From assembly GCA_964436125.1 (NCBI GenBank), contig CAYTBT010000004.1, forward strand, positions 50,241 to 114,240: a stretch of 64,000 nucleotides of DNA. Direction: 5' to 3'. The notes under the pieces are model-generated. The model was not told the origin of the DNA. It saw only the letters and a program-made list of their open reading frames with translations, and did not search any database. Positions 16,937-26,817 of the stretch are shown here, in pieces. A program made the translations under genes and the position numbers. Positions within the stretch are counted from its first letter, which is position 1, and each line of letters begins with the position of its first letter. The stretch is from CAYRFF01 sp964436125. GTDB lineage: Bacteria > Bacteroidota > Bacteroidia > Chitinophagales > Saprospiraceae.

Positions 16937-16972
16937 AAAGAAAAAGCACAACCATAAGGCGTGCTTTTTCTC
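16937..16972 (-). terminator. Rho-independent terminator downstream of acnA
   Basis: AAAAAGCAC (16941-16949) pairs with GTGCTTTTT (16961-16969) around an 11-nt loop. Flanking A and T runs make it usable in both directions. It lies about 45 bp past the acnA stop codon and is the main feature of the 16663-17012 spacer. Confidence 0.8.
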
Positions 16973-17012
16973 AACTTATTATGAAAAACTTAGAAACTTA
17001 AGTTAATCCGAC

Positions 17013-19781
17013 TTACTTGTTTTCTTTCAAGAAATTACGGAGGAAATATTGAAGAATCCCTTCGTTCTTGTAATATTCAATCTCGATTTCACTATCTAGT
17101 CTGACAAGAACTTGGAAATTGATTTCCGTACCGTCTTCTTTAGTTGCAGTGACATCGAGTTTTTCATTGGGTTTTAAGCCATCTGCAATTCCCTTGATGT
17201 CATAAGTTTCTCTTCCGGTTAAACCGAGTGAATAAGCGTCTTCACCTTCAACAAATTGAAGTGGGAGGACGCCGAGGTCAACGAGATTGGAACGGTGGAT
17301 ACGCTCATATCCTGCAGCAATGACTGCTTTTACGCCGAGGAGAATCGTTCCCTTGGCTGCCCAGTCTCTGGAAGAACCTGAACCGTATTCTGTACCACCG
17401 ATAACAACGAGTGGAGTTTCATCTTCCTTGTAGTTCATGGCAGCTTCATAGACTGTCATTTCCTTGTCTTCAGGGAAGTAAATTGTGTATCCACCTTCTC
17501 TGTCCACCAGTTCATTTTTTATACGGACATTGGCAAATGTCCCTCTCATCATCACCTCGTGATTTCCACGACGGGAACCATAGGAGTTAAACATCCGCGG
17601 TTCAACACCGTGCTCAATCAGATATTTGCCGGCAGGCGAATCCGCGCTAAAGCCCCCTGCAGGTGAAATGTGATCTGTTGTCACGGAATTTCCGAGCTTC
17701 ATCAATACACGTGCTCCCGTGATATCCTGGAGTGCTTCCGGTTTCTCACTGATATCTTTAAAGAATGGAATCTCCTTGATATAGGTAGAATCATCAGACC
17801 ATTGATAATCATCGCCTGTCGGTGCGTCGAGCTTCTTCCACTGCTCTTCACCTTCAAATATCACGCTGTATTCCTTCTCAAAGTCCTTGGGATCTGTTGC
17901 CTGTTTAATGACATCTTGAATTTCCTTGGTTGCGGGCCATATATCTTTTAAGAACACCGGTTCACCATTGGGATCATAAGCGAGGGGCTCCTCAAATAGG
18001 TTGATATCTATCCGCCCTGCGATTGCATAAGCTACAACGAGCATCGGCGAGGCGAGGAAGTTCATTTTAATCTTATTGTGAATCCTTGCCTGGAAGTTCC
18101 GATTACCGGAGAGTATTGAGGCTACGACGAGATCTCCTTGATCCACCGCTTTATCAATATGATCGGGTAGTGGACCACTATTTCCGATACAAGTAGTACA
18201 ACCATAACCTACGGTGTGAAATCCTAGGCCTTCAAGTTCTTCTTGCAATCCGGATCTCTCGAGATAGCTTGTTACTACCTTGGAGCCGGGAGCAAGACTT
18301 GTTTTTACCCATGGCTTGACGTCCAGTCCGTGTTCAATTGCTTTCTTGGCAACGAGTCCGGCGCCTATCATGACGGAGGGATTGGACGTATTGGTGCAAG
18401 AAGTAATCGCAGCGATGACGATTGAACCATCACTGAGCTCGTAATCTTGGTTTCCTTGACTTACGGTGACGGATTTTAGGGTGCTTTCTACAACGGTATC
18501 TGCTCTTTCTTTCTGTGCATCACTTACGCTGAATTCCGTACCTGAACCTCCTTCAGAGTTCCATCCTTTTCTGTCTTGGATGGGAATGTAGGTTCTTCCG
18601 TGGACTTCTTCCAGGAGTTCGCCAAATTTCTCCTTCAACTCTTTTACATAGATCTTTTCTTGTGGTAGTTTAGGTCCTGCTACAGTAGGCTCAAGTTCTG
18701 ATAAATTGACCTCGATAACATCGGTGTAGTTTATTTCTTCTTTACCGGTATGCCACATGAGGTTGTTGTGGCAATAGTTTTTCACTATCTCGAGTTGTTC
18801 CGGGGAGCGATTGGTGCTTTCCATATACTCAATAGTTCTTTCATCAACCGGGAAATAAGTTACCGTACAACCAAATTCCGGTGACATATTGGAAATTGTT
18901 GCTCTGTCGGGCACCGTAAGATTGCTTAATCCATCCCCAAATACTTCCACAAATTTTCCCACTACACCATATTGTCTCAATCTATCGGTGATATTCAAGA
19001 CCATATCCGTAGAGGTTATTCCTTCCGGCAATGACCCCGTCAGTTTTAAGCCTATAACTTCCGGACTCTGGAAGTATATCGCTTCACCTAGAAGTGCTGC
19101 TTCTGCTTCGATACCACCGACTCCCCAGCCGACAACGCCTATTCCATTCACCATAGGTGTGTGTGAGTCAGTTCCCACCAGTGTGTCAGGGAATAACCAG
19201 CCATCACGTGCTTGGACAGCTTTAGCAAGATATTCAAGGTTTACCTGGTGACAGATACCCATTCCCGGAGGGACAACTGAAAAATTGTCAAATGCTTGTT
19301 GCGCCCACTTTAATAGTGAGTAGCGTTCTTTATTTCTCTTATACTCATATTCAACGTTCTTCTGGTATGCATAATTGGTGCCGAAGAAATCGACTTGAAC
19401 GGAGTGGTCAATAATGAGGTCTGAGGGTATAAATGGATTTATCTTGCTTCCATCTTTTCCTTTTCTTATAACTTCTGATCTTACAGCGGCAATATCGACG
19501 ACTGAGGGTACTCCGGTAAAGTCTTGAAATAAAACGCGCGCGGGTTTATAAGGAACTGTCCCTTTCGGACTTTCTGCGGTCCAATTCAAGAGGTTTTCAA
19601 CTTGTTCATCTGTTACACTGAACCCATCGTGATTGCGTAGTGCATTCTCCAGGAGTACTCGTATTGAAAACGGGTATTTTTTTACATGAGGATATTCTTC
19701 TGCAACCTTGGCTAGATTCACATATTCATACTCCTCTCCATTTACCGATATTTTATCATACCACTTTGATACATCAGTCAT
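17013..19781 (-). CDS. acnA: Aconitate hydratase (AcnA/IRP type)
   Basis: This 922-aa enzyme converts citrate to isocitrate in the TCA cycle. It is the monomeric AcnA-type form. Visible features are DSHTPMVNGIGVVGWGVGGI in the first domain, CTNTSNPSVMIGAG (first cluster cysteine) and YGCTTCIGNSGPLP (two further cysteines of the [4Fe-4S] cluster). The C-terminal swivel domain has YGSGSSRDWAAKG. Length is within the range of the family. It is transcribed alone, with a clear terminator, and has no TCA gene next to it, although mqo lies about 20 kb away. Confidence 0.97.
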   Translation of the reverse strand: MTDVSKWYDKISVNGEEYEYVNLAKVAEEYPHVKKYPFSIRVLLENALRNHDGFSVTDEQVENLLNWTAESPKGTVPYKPARVLFQDFTGVPSVVDIAAVRSEVIRKGKDGSKINPFIPSDLIIDHSVQVDFFGTNYAYQKNVEYEYKRNKERYSLLKWAQQAFDNFSVVPPGMGICHQVNLEYLAKAVQARDGWLFPDTLVGTDSHTPMVNGIGVVGWGVGGIEAEAALLGEAIYFQSPEVIGLKLTGSLPEGITSTDMVLNITDRLRQYGVVGKFVEVFGDGLSNLTVPDRATISNMSPEFGCTVTYFPVDERTIEYMESTNRSPEQLEIVKNYCHNNLMWHTGKEEINYTDVIEVNLSELEPTVAGPKLPQEKIYVKELKEKFGELLEEVHGRTYIPIQDRKGWNSEGGSGTEFSVSDAQKERADTVVESTLKSVTVSQGNQDYELSDGSIVIAAITSCTNTSNPSVMIGAGLVAKKAIEHGLDVKPWVKTSLAPGSKVVTSYLERSGLQEELEGLGFHTVGYGCTTCIGNSGPLPDHIDKAVDQGDLVVASILSGNRNFQARIHNKIKMNFLASPMLVVAYAIAGRIDINLFEEPLAYDPNGEPVFLKDIWPATKEIQDVIKQATDPKDFEKEYSVIFEGEEQWKKLDAPTGDDYQWSDDSTYIKEIPFFKDISEKPEALQDITGARVLMKLGNSVTTDHISPAGGFSADSPAGKYLIEHGVEPRMFNSYGSRRGNHEVMMRGTFANVRIKNELVDREGGYTIYFPEDKEMTVYEAAMNYKEDETPLVVIGGTEYGSGSSRDWAAKGTILLGVKAVIAAGYERIHRSNLVDLGVLPLQFVEGEDAYSLGLTGRETYDIKGIADGLKPNEKLDVTATKEDGTEINFQVLVRLDSEIEIEYYKNEGILQYFLRNFLKENK

Positions 19782-20310
19782 AATTATATATTTCTTTTCT
19801 TTGATTAAATATTCTATCCTTCCTCATCTCGACATTTCACTATATATCATACACTAGAGACTGTAATTATGTTCAATGATTCCCACACAAGCTGACATTG
19901 TCTCCCTTACATCTCTTATATTAAAACTACTATTACAGTACATAGTTGAAATCCACCGATAATGAGCTTTAATCTGTGCACTTCTATGCCATATTGCTCA
20001 TTCCAGATGAGAACTACTTTACTTTATACACGTGAAAATGAGATTTTCAGCGCGATCGATGAAAAATTTCTGTATCTTTTTGCCGAGGAAAGAACAGTAT
20101 GGAGTAATTCTAAATTATGATACATTGATTTCAGTGACATAAATGAAGCTTCACTGTTTCAGTAAAGTTTTATTTATATGAGTACAAGCCCTGCATGAAG
20201 ATGCGATAAGGCGCATAGCTATAAGCGATGCAGGGCTTATCTTCAATTATTCTCTTCCTCTCTAGTATTTATGCAAGATACAGAGAGCTGTGTAGGGAAT
20301 AGAATTAAAC
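19782..20310. other. Intergenic region with a 37-codon ORF and nested inverted repeats
   Basis: About 530 bp between acnA and the arylsulfotransferase-like gene. A plus-strand ATG at 20007 opens a 37-codon ORF ending at 20120, with a protein-like composition (contains FLYLFAEERTVW). No homologue is recognised and no promoter was found. The nested inverted repeat at 20186-20238 is listed separately. Confidence 0.3.
20186..20238. repeat. Nested inverted repeat downstream of the arylsulfotransferase-like gene
   Basis: AAGCCCTGCAT (20186-20196) pairs perfectly with ATGCAGGGCTT (20228-20238). An inner ATGCG/CGCAT hairpin lies in the loop. It is about 70 bp past the stop codon of the minus-strand gene, where a terminator would be expected, but no T-run follows, so a structured RNA end or a binding site are alternatives. 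Confidence 0.6.
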
Positions 20311-21822
20311 CTAGAATGCGATTTTTTCAGCCCTATACATGATATCGGCACCGCCCCATCCCTGGCCGTTATTACTGTTTAGGTTTTTAAATTTCACCGT
20401 CATTTCAAATACCTCCGTTTTCTCGGGATAGGCAATTTCAACAATCTTGGCACTGCCGTCAGGCAAGAAACCGGCACTCATCAGAATATTGCCCGATGGG
20501 AGCTCATCTACATCGCTGATTATCGTTGAAAATAATGCTTCGCCGCGCTCTTTCCCATATTCCCATACTTGTTGTACCGTCATGTTTTCTTCATCAATAA
20601 CATATTCAACAGCGCGGCTATAATTTACGGCAGCATTGCCAAATTGTCTTTTGAAGCCATTATCAAACAGGAGTATATTCCCATTCTTCAGTCTCATTAC
20701 AGCGTGCTGCCCCCACGGCCAATCAAAATCTTCAGCGGCTTTCAAGCCCATCTGTACGTCATTTCCAAAAGGCTTTCCTTCTGCATCAATGGCGGTGAGT
20801 AGGTAATCCGATGTTTCAATGCCATTTCCATCAGCACCGGCTTTTCCCCAGCCCTTATGTGGAGCAAGAATCCAGATTAATTCATTTTCTCTATTCATCT
20901 TGACTACACCTTGATTTCTTCCACTGACGAGAAAAGAGCCGTCAGCTTCCTCGTAGATTGCATTTAAGTGAAACCAATCATTTCCGGTGATATTCAAGTC
21001 ATCTCTATCCACATCGAGGATTTTTTTCATATCCCATGTATGCAGTACATTGCCGGATTGTGATACCTCGAGAAATACATCTTCATTGCGTTGTTCAGCC
21101 GGTATCGTTCCACCGAATATATAATTTCCATCAGCATTTATAAAGGTTTCATGGTGCTGATGATATTTTCCCATATTAAAATGCTGAATCTCATTTCCCA
21201 TGAAATCATAAACATAGACATTGGCTCCATTGGCAAGGACGAGATATCCCTTATCCGTGATATAGATCGGATAAATAAGGCGTGGAAGTGTCGGGTAAGC
21301 CCCATACCACCGTATATCTCCATTTCCATCCACGATAAAAGGATAGGTCCGATAAGTCGAGCCTTGTCCGGCACTGAACTCACATAAAGTCCACCGTTGG
21401 TCGGCTGAACTTAAAGATTTATCAATCGTAACCGTCGGAAATGCATTGGGTAAAGGAGCGGTCTGGATAAGAAATACCGTATCTGCCACAGAAGTAGAAT
21501 TACGCAACTCCAGATGGACTTTATTCTCGGTATTGGGATAAAGACCTTTTATGGGGAGGCCTGCAGTAGCCTCTGTAAATGTACCATCCATAACATAAGG
21601 CTCTTCTCCTTGAACCGTAATCGTGTATTCTCCACTGGTCTTAAAATCCATCTCTAGCACTGCCACTAGTGGTGAATTCTGATTGGGATTTAAGCTTACT
21701 ATAGGTTCAGAACTCAAGAAGTCAGCTCCGAATCCTACCGGCTTTAACTCTGGCTCGTCATTACAAGCAGAGAATAGAAATACCGTACATAAAGTACATA
21801 GAATAAATTGTGATATTTTCAT
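20311..21822 (-). CDS. Arylsulfotransferase-like (ASST family) lipoprotein
   Basis: A 503-aa protein with a lipoprotein signal ending FLFSAC (Cys20). An Ig-like N-terminal part is followed by a beta-propeller resembling ASST/arylsulfotransferases. Relevant motifs are YHQHHETFINADGNYIFGG, NDWFHLNAIYEE and WPWGQHAVMRLKNGNILLFD, whose histidines match the family's catalytic and sulfate-binding positions. ASST enzymes move sulfate between phenolic compounds in the periplasm. Whether this distant member is a sulfotransferase is uncertain. It is the last of a same-strand run that starts at nadK, 86 bp after the M13 peptidase gene. Confidence 0.75.
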   Translation of the reverse strand: MKISQFILCTLCTVFLFSACNDEPELKPVGFGADFLSSEPIVSLNPNQNSPLVAVLEMDFKTSGEYTITVQGEEPYVMDGTFTEATAGLPIKGLYPNTENKVHLELRNSTSVADTVFLIQTAPLPNAFPTVTIDKSLSSADQRWTLCEFSAGQGSTYRTYPFIVDGNGDIRWYGAYPTLPRLIYPIYITDKGYLVLANGANVYVYDFMGNEIQHFNMGKYHQHHETFINADGNYIFGGTIPAEQRNEDVFLEVSQSGNVLHTWDMKKILDVDRDDLNITGNDWFHLNAIYEEADGSFLVSGRNQGVVKMNRENELIWILAPHKGWGKAGADGNGIETSDYLLTAIDAEGKPFGNDVQMGLKAAEDFDWPWGQHAVMRLKNGNILLFDNGFKRQFGNAAVNYSRAVEYVIDEENMTVQQVWEYGKERGEALFSTIISDVDELPSGNILMSAGFLPDGSAKIVEIAYPEKTEVFEMTVKFKNLNSNNGQGWGGADIMYRAEKIAF

Positions 21823-21908
21823 AGATTTTAATTCTTATTTACGGGCTTATGACCGACATAAGCCTCACGTTACAAATTTAAAGGTAACAAAATTGTCCTA
21901 CATGGGAA

Positions 21909-23975
21909 TTACCAGATTTTTACTCTTTTATCCTTTGGTTTCCACATCTTGTCTGTTGAATCCACATCAAATGCTTTGAAGAAGGCATCCATATTGGAGA
22001 TTGGTCCGATAGCCCTGTATTTCCCCGGTGCATGCGGATCCGTTTTTATCTGGGTACGCAATGCCTCATCCTTGTACTTAGTCCGCCATATCGTTGCCCA
22101 GGAGATAAAGAATCGCTGGTCTTGTGTAAATCCATCTATTTTGCCTGGATTTCCATGCTTCCGCAAATGTTCTTGAAGTGCCTGATAAGCGACATTTATT
22201 CCGCCTAAATCACCGATATTTTCCCCCAATGTGAATTTTCCATTCACCGAGAGGTCATCAAATGGCTTGAAATTATTAAATTGTTCTACAAGTGCTTGCG
22301 TCCTTTCTTTAAAGGCCGCTGCATCTTCTTCTGTCCACCAGTTATTCAAGTTGCCTTGTGCATCGTACTTGGAACCTGAATCATCAAATCCATGAGATAT
22401 TTCATGGCCGATTACCGCGCCTATTCCGCCATAATTTATTGCGGGGTCAGCCTTAAAGTCAAAGAACGGAGTTTGCAGGATTGCCGCCGGAAAAACGATT
22501 TCATTGTACGATGGATTATAATAAGCATTGACGATCTGTGGTCCCATAAACCACTCTGATTTATCTACCGGTTTATTCAGTTTTGCTTTATCCTTTGCCC
22601 ATTCCCATTGAGATATGAGCATCATATTGCCGGCATAGGAACCGCCTTCATCGGCTGATTTAATTGTCAGTTTACTATAGTCTTTCCATTTATCCGGATA
22701 GCCTATTTTTACCGTAAAGGTACTCAACTTCTCCAGTGCCTTTTTCTTGGTTGCTTCCGTCATCCAGTCCAGATCTTTAATCCTCTCGCCAAATGCATGG
22801 AGAATATTTTCTACCATTTCCTTGGCCGTAGCCTTGGCTTCCGGTGGGAAATATTCATGGACATAAAGCTTTCCGATTGCTTGATCCAGGACATTATTGG
22901 CCGTGCTGAGGACGCGCTCCCAACGCGGTTTCATCTCATCGACACCTTGGAGTTCTTTTCCGTAAAATTCAAATGTCGTAGCTTTAATCTCACTGTTCAA
23001 GTAATTGCTGTATGAATGAATAAGCATCCACCGCAAGTAATTCTTGATATCTTGTACTGAATAGCTTGCAAATACCTTGTCCAGATTATCAAAGTAAGCT
23101 GAATCCGTAACAATGACCTTATCGACATCGGTAATTCCCTGAACTTTTAACATGTCCTTAAAATGTGCAGCGGGAAATAAAGCGTCGAGTTCTTCCATTG
23201 ACATAGGGTTATTTCTATTCTTTGGGTTTCTACGCTGCTCCTTGGTCATCCTATTACTTGCCAAGCTTTTTTCCAGATTGAATATGCCTTCTTCAATGTC
23301 TGTATCATCAGCAGATTTATTGAAAAGCTGAAATACTTCATCGAGCATATCGCGGTATTTCTCCTGTGTTTCTATGGATTGCTCATCCGTCTTGGTATAG
23401 TAGTCTCTTTCCGGCATGCCGAGTCCTGTAGGTGTTAAGTAAAGGACATTTATTGAAGAATTGCTGAAGCCTGAACTGACATAAAAGGCAAAGAATGGAT
23501 TTCCCGCAACAGCCATATTGCGAGCCATATAATCAAATATGCCTTTCTTACTATCAATCTTTTCAATCTCTTGAAGTAAGGGCATAATAGGCTGCAGTCC
23601 TATACTGTCGAGATAGGTGGTGTCCATTGCAAGCTCGTAGAAAGTAACTGCTTTGTACTCCGCAGATTGTGGGTCGAGATCCTTGTTCTTGCTCACTTTC
23701 TCGAGTACTTTTAAGGTGTTTTTCTTGGTTTTCTGCCGCAATTCATTGAAACTTCCCCATCTGCCTCGAGATTCAGGAATTTTCACTTCTTCAAGCCATT
23801 TACCGTTGACAAATTGATAAAAGTCATCTGCCGGACTTACTGTCGTATCCATATATTCTAGATTTATTCCACTGAATTTTTGTTTCTGGGACTTTTTGTT
23901 TGCCTGATTACAAGCTATAAAAGTTGTAAAGGCAATACAGCATATTGCAATTGTCCACGCATTAAATTTGTTCAT
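21909..23975 (-). CDS. M13 family metallopeptidase (PepO/neprilysin type)
   Basis: A 688-aa lipoprotein (lipobox FIAC, Cys22) probably anchored in the cell envelope. The N-terminal M13 domain begins DFYQFVNGKWLEE. The zinc site HEISH is at residues 524-528, inside VIGHEISHGFDDSGSKYDAQGN. Downstream is ENIGDLGG, with the third zinc ligand, and the C terminus contains RAIGPISNMDAFFKAFDV. Length and motif order are complete, so an active endopeptidase is likely. The start is 14 bp downstream of the preceding gene's stop, so the two are probably cotranscribed. A dispersed motif lies in the coding sequence. Confidence 0.96.
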   Translation of the reverse strand: MNKFNAWTIAICCIAFTTFIACNQANKKSQKQKFSGINLEYMDTTVSPADDFYQFVNGKWLEEVKIPESRGRWGSFNELRQKTKKNTLKVLEKVSKNKDLDPQSAEYKAVTFYELAMDTTYLDSIGLQPIMPLLQEIEKIDSKKGIFDYMARNMAVAGNPFFAFYVSSGFSNSSINVLYLTPTGLGMPERDYYTKTDEQSIETQEKYRDMLDEVFQLFNKSADDTDIEEGIFNLEKSLASNRMTKEQRRNPKNRNNPMSMEELDALFPAAHFKDMLKVQGITDVDKVIVTDSAYFDNLDKVFASYSVQDIKNYLRWMLIHSYSNYLNSEIKATTFEFYGKELQGVDEMKPRWERVLSTANNVLDQAIGKLYVHEYFPPEAKATAKEMVENILHAFGERIKDLDWMTEATKKKALEKLSTFTVKIGYPDKWKDYSKLTIKSADEGGSYAGNMMLISQWEWAKDKAKLNKPVDKSEWFMGPQIVNAYYNPSYNEIVFPAAILQTPFFDFKADPAINYGGIGAVIGHEISHGFDDSGSKYDAQGNLNNWWTEEDAAAFKERTQALVEQFNNFKPFDDLSVNGKFTLGENIGDLGGINVAYQALQEHLRKHGNPGKIDGFTQDQRFFISWATIWRTKYKDEALRTQIKTDPHAPGKYRAIGPISNMDAFFKAFDVDSTDKMWKPKDKRVKIW
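22157..22167 (-). repeat. Dispersed motif inside the M13 peptidase gene
   Basis: Minus-strand context GAACATTTGCGGAAGCATGG, read as CAT TTG CGG AAG CAT (HLRKH). Confidence 0.85.
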
Positions 23976-23989
23976 ATTTATTGAATAGA

Positions 23990-24685
23990 TTAAAGGTTTA
24001 AGGAAGAATTATCTTTCTGAGATTTTTTCTTGTTCACGTCTTTTAAAAATTTCTGGAGGCTGAGCCAGGTTGTGCCACGGCTATATGTTTCACCTACGGT
24101 AAGGATAATTAAACCCCCTATAAAAAAGAGATTGCGGATAAATTCAATAAGATTGACATAATGGTCATAAAAGGGTCTTACCAGGAGGAGTTCCACTGAA
24201 ACGACGATAGCAGAACTCAAGAGTAAAATAATTGCAATGCCACGGGTGATATGCACATAGCTTTTATGCTTGCGCATAAGGCATTTTTCATAGAGCATGC
24301 GGGCACTTTTATGTCCGGGGCTTATCTTGAGGAGCTCCTTGGTTATTCTTAAAGCCGTATCGGTCTGATAAATATGATAGTGGCAAGCCGCTTTTCTCAG
24401 GAGTGCTGTCTGAAGGAGATCTTCATCTTCATATTTAACGATATTATGTTGAAAGCTCAACTCAATCAATTCATCGCAATTCTGTAAGTATTTTCTGTAG
24501 TGGCTTAATTCAAAGAGTGCATTGAGATACTCGTGCAATAGCTCAATGTATTCTCCCAGTGGCAATTGTTGTATCTGGGAAAAATTGGCTTCATAAAATC
24601 GCACAACAGACCTGAAGGAGTGGTCTTTAATCTCCACAAAGCTATCGTAGATATGAAAATCGCCTGTTCCTGAATACGAGCTCAT
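23990..24685 (-). CDS. Unrecognised protein with helical N-terminal domain and two C-terminal membrane segments
   Basis: This 231-aa protein has no family I can name. The first about 130 residues are soluble and helical, with TPR-like spacing (for example LLQTALLRKAACHYHIYQTD and ITKELLKISPGHKSARMLYE). Two hydrophobic segments follow (ITRGIAIILLLSSAIVVSVE near residues 145-165 and LFFIGGLIILTVGE near 185-200), and the tail is basic. It sits between the cyclase-family gene (16 bp upstream) and the M13 peptidase (14 bp downstream), so it belongs to that transcription unit. A membrane-attached scaffold is a guess only. Confidence 0.6.
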   Translation of the reverse strand: MSSYSGTGDFHIYDSFVEIKDHSFRSVVRFYEANFSQIQQLPLGEYIELLHEYLNALFELSHYRKYLQNCDELIELSFQHNIVKYEDEDLLQTALLRKAACHYHIYQTDTALRITKELLKISPGHKSARMLYEKCLMRKHKSYVHITRGIAIILLLSSAIVVSVELLLVRPFYDHYVNLIEFIRNLFFIGGLIILTVGETYSRGTTWLSLQKFLKDVNKKKSQKDNSSLNL

Positions 24686-24701
24686 AAGTTGATTTCTGTT
24701 A

Positions 24702-25457
24702 TTATTCTCTCATCTGAAATATCACCGGACGGCTCGGACTTACATCGAGTTCAATATTCAGACGCTGTAAATTTAAGAAATAATTTCCATCTTTTACCGT
24801 GTTATCCACATAAATTAACTCTGTTATCGTCGATTCTGTTCTTGTATGCTTCGGGAATTGCCAGAAAGCTTTATGTGCTGCCAGTTTTCCTCCGTCTTCT
24901 TCTTTATCTACTGAGGGCAGATCGACGAGTAAATGGTTTACCCCGCGTTCTACGAGATACTCCATTGCATCAGCAGTGAAGTATGGCGGATTATTTCCGG
25001 AATAAAGTTTCCGTAGTTTCTCCGGCTTATTGGGCAATGTCCTTACGATTAAGGCTTCCGGAATATCGACATCATTTAAGAGTATTTCCAAGCCATTGCA
25101 GGTAATGCAACGATCATTGCTATCCATTAATTGTGGATAAATTGAAATGAGATGAGCGCAGAAAAAATTTTTGTGTAAGCTAGACCTCAAGCTTGTCTGT
25201 GCTTCATTGATATGTCCTACACATTCAGTATGAGTACCGTTCCCATGAGGATTTATGAAGAGATTATAGGAGTTTACTGATCCGCCTTCTTTTACAGAAC
25301 CTATAAAGTCTCCGTTCTTTACAGGCAATGCGCGGAGTGCCGGGGCGTAAAAGCAATTGGGGCCGAGCTTTCCCGGTATCAATGGTATTGAGATATCTAT
25401 TGCTTGTGTGCTATCTATCTGAAAACTTTTTCCATTATCTTCAATCGTCCATATCAT
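24702..25457 (-). CDS. Cyclase/kynurenine formamidase-family metal-dependent hydrolase
   Basis: A 251-aa protein of the PF04199 type. The family signature HGNGTHTECVGH (HxGTHxExxxH form) holds the metal ligands, and DISIPL lies near the N terminus. Known members hydrolyse N-formylkynurenine or related amides in the cytoplasm. The substrate here cannot be told, as no tryptophan-degradation gene is adjacent. The start overlaps the end of nadK by 17 bp, which suggests translational coupling. Confidence 0.82.
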   Translation of the reverse strand: MIWTIEDNGKSFQIDSTQAIDISIPLIPGKLGPNCFYAPALRALPVKNGDFIGSVKEGGSVNSYNLFINPHGNGTHTECVGHINEAQTSLRSSLHKNFFCAHLISIYPQLMDSNDRCITCNGLEILLNDVDIPEALIVRTLPNKPEKLRKLYSGNNPPYFTADAMEYLVERGVNHLLVDLPSVDKEEDGGKLAAHKAFWQFPKHTRTESTITELIYVDNTVKDGNYFLNLQRLNIELDVSPSRPVIFQMRE

Positions 25458-26349
25458 AATTCTTGTTCCTTATATCGGCTCCCCATGCGAGTTTATTCCG
25501 GAGCGTTTTCATAAAACTTGTTGAATCCATACGGATTAAGCGTGCCTTACGCTTACATTTACGTACAGCGAGTTGATAGCCTTTGTCAATGGAGCGCGAC
25601 CGGGAATCCAAGGTAGCTAAAAATGAATCCGTGCGTCCCTCTACTTCAAATGAGATTACCGAGTTGTCCGAGATAACTATCGGCCGCACGTTGAGATTGT
25701 GCGGTGCAACCGGAGTGATGACTATGTTTCCTGAATTGGGGAATATAATCGGTCCACCACAGGCAAGCGAATATCCTGTAGAACCCGTCGGTGTTGAAAC
25801 GATGAGCCCATCGGCCCAGTAGGAATTCAGAAATGCTCCATTGAGATAGGTATGTATCGTAATCATCGAGGAAGTGTCGCGCTTATGTATTGTAAAATCA
25901 TTTAAGGCAAATGAGTTGTCCCCAAAGAGGTTCTGATTGCTCTCCAGATATAACATCACCCTTTCATCAATGGTGTATCGGCCGCTGTACCAGTTTCTCA
26001 GGGCATCGGGAATAAATGTTTTTTCAATACTTGCCAGAAACCCCAAGCGACCTAGATTTATCCCGAGTATGGGCATGTCCAGCTTCTTAATGTATGTCAT
26101 TGCACTCAATATAGTGCCATCTCCACCTAGAGTTATCAGACAACTTGCACCTATTTTTTCAAGCTCTTGTGTATCGCTGTAGTGTGATGCTTCAACAAGA
26201 AGCCCTTTTTTCTTCAGCTTCCGCGCAAATGCTTCATTCAGCGCATATTCCACCTTGAGTTCTTCTAGTTCAGCCAGAAGTAATTGTATGTAGGGTAGTC
26301 CGTCCTTAGGTATGTGCTGGCAATATATCGCTACGCGCTTATTATTCAT
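25441..26349 (-). CDS. nadK: NAD kinase
   Basis: The enzyme phosphorylates NAD to NADP in the cytoplasm. The GGDG motif is in CLITLGGDGTILSAMTYI, and the NAD/substrate region is STPTGSTGYSLACGGPI. It is about 302 aa from the ATG at 26349. A longer reading from 26394 would add 15 residues, but the conserved beginning MNNKRVAIYC favours the shorter one. It is the first gene of the minus-strand run nadK, cyclase, unknown, M13 peptidase, arylsulfotransferase-like. Confidence 0.95.
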   Translation of the reverse strand: MNNKRVAIYCQHIPKDGLPYIQLLLAELEELKVEYALNEAFARKLKKKGLLVEASHYSDTQELEKIGASCLITLGGDGTILSAMTYIKKLDMPILGINLGRLGFLASIEKTFIPDALRNWYSGRYTIDERVMLYLESNQNLFGDNSFALNDFTIHKRDTSSMITIHTYLNGAFLNSYWADGLIVSTPTGSTGYSLACGGPIIFPNSGNIVITPVAPHNLNVRPIVISDNSVISFEVEGRTDSFLATLDSRSRSIDKGYQLAVRKCKRKARLIRMDSTSFMKTLRNKLAWGADIRNKNYDMDD

Positions 26350-26817
26350 CTTTTCTGCAACTATTTCATTGCTAAAGTAGGAATAATAAATCAATCTCTT
26401 GATTTATCGTCCATTATTCATCGGTTTTTTCATATTGTCAATTATTTTATTAATTCCCGGATTGCTATCTGGGTGCATTGCAATATAATTTATGATACAT
26501 TGATGTGAATTTTTTTCAAGTATTTCTCACCTCGTATCACTCATAGAGCAGCTTATATGTTGTGCCGATCTTGTAAAATAGATTCCACCACTAGAATCGG
26601 TATTGATGCCTTGTATCTTATGGATAATTATGCCTGTGAATAAAGTTGTTTATCGCAGATAAAGCCGGGGAAAGGATACTTGAAAAAGGAAAATTGTCGT
26701 CAGGAGTGAAGAAGTGTGTAAATTATTTCAGCAATAGGAAAAAAGCTCTACTTTTGGGAAACTATTTTCTACGTGGGCGATTCAGGATTGTAAGCGTACC
26801 ACACAAAAAAGAAGAAC
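26350..26817. other. Divergent spacer between nadK and the flippase-like gene
   Basis: About 470 bp. It should contain promoters for both directions, but I cannot point to a convincing TTG/TAnnTTTG pair. An open frame on the plus strand (26646-26930) runs into the flippase-like gene in another frame and looks spurious. Confidence 0.4.

Noticed and set aside
26217..26231. GCTTCCGCGCAAATGC as a dispersed-motif copy
   Set aside because: It has a two-base insertion in the core and lies in nadK, so it was not counted.
20311..26349. A dedicated biosynthetic cluster from nadK through the arylsulfotransferase-like gene
   Set aside because: The genes share strand and tight spacing, but their functions do not form a pathway I can justify.
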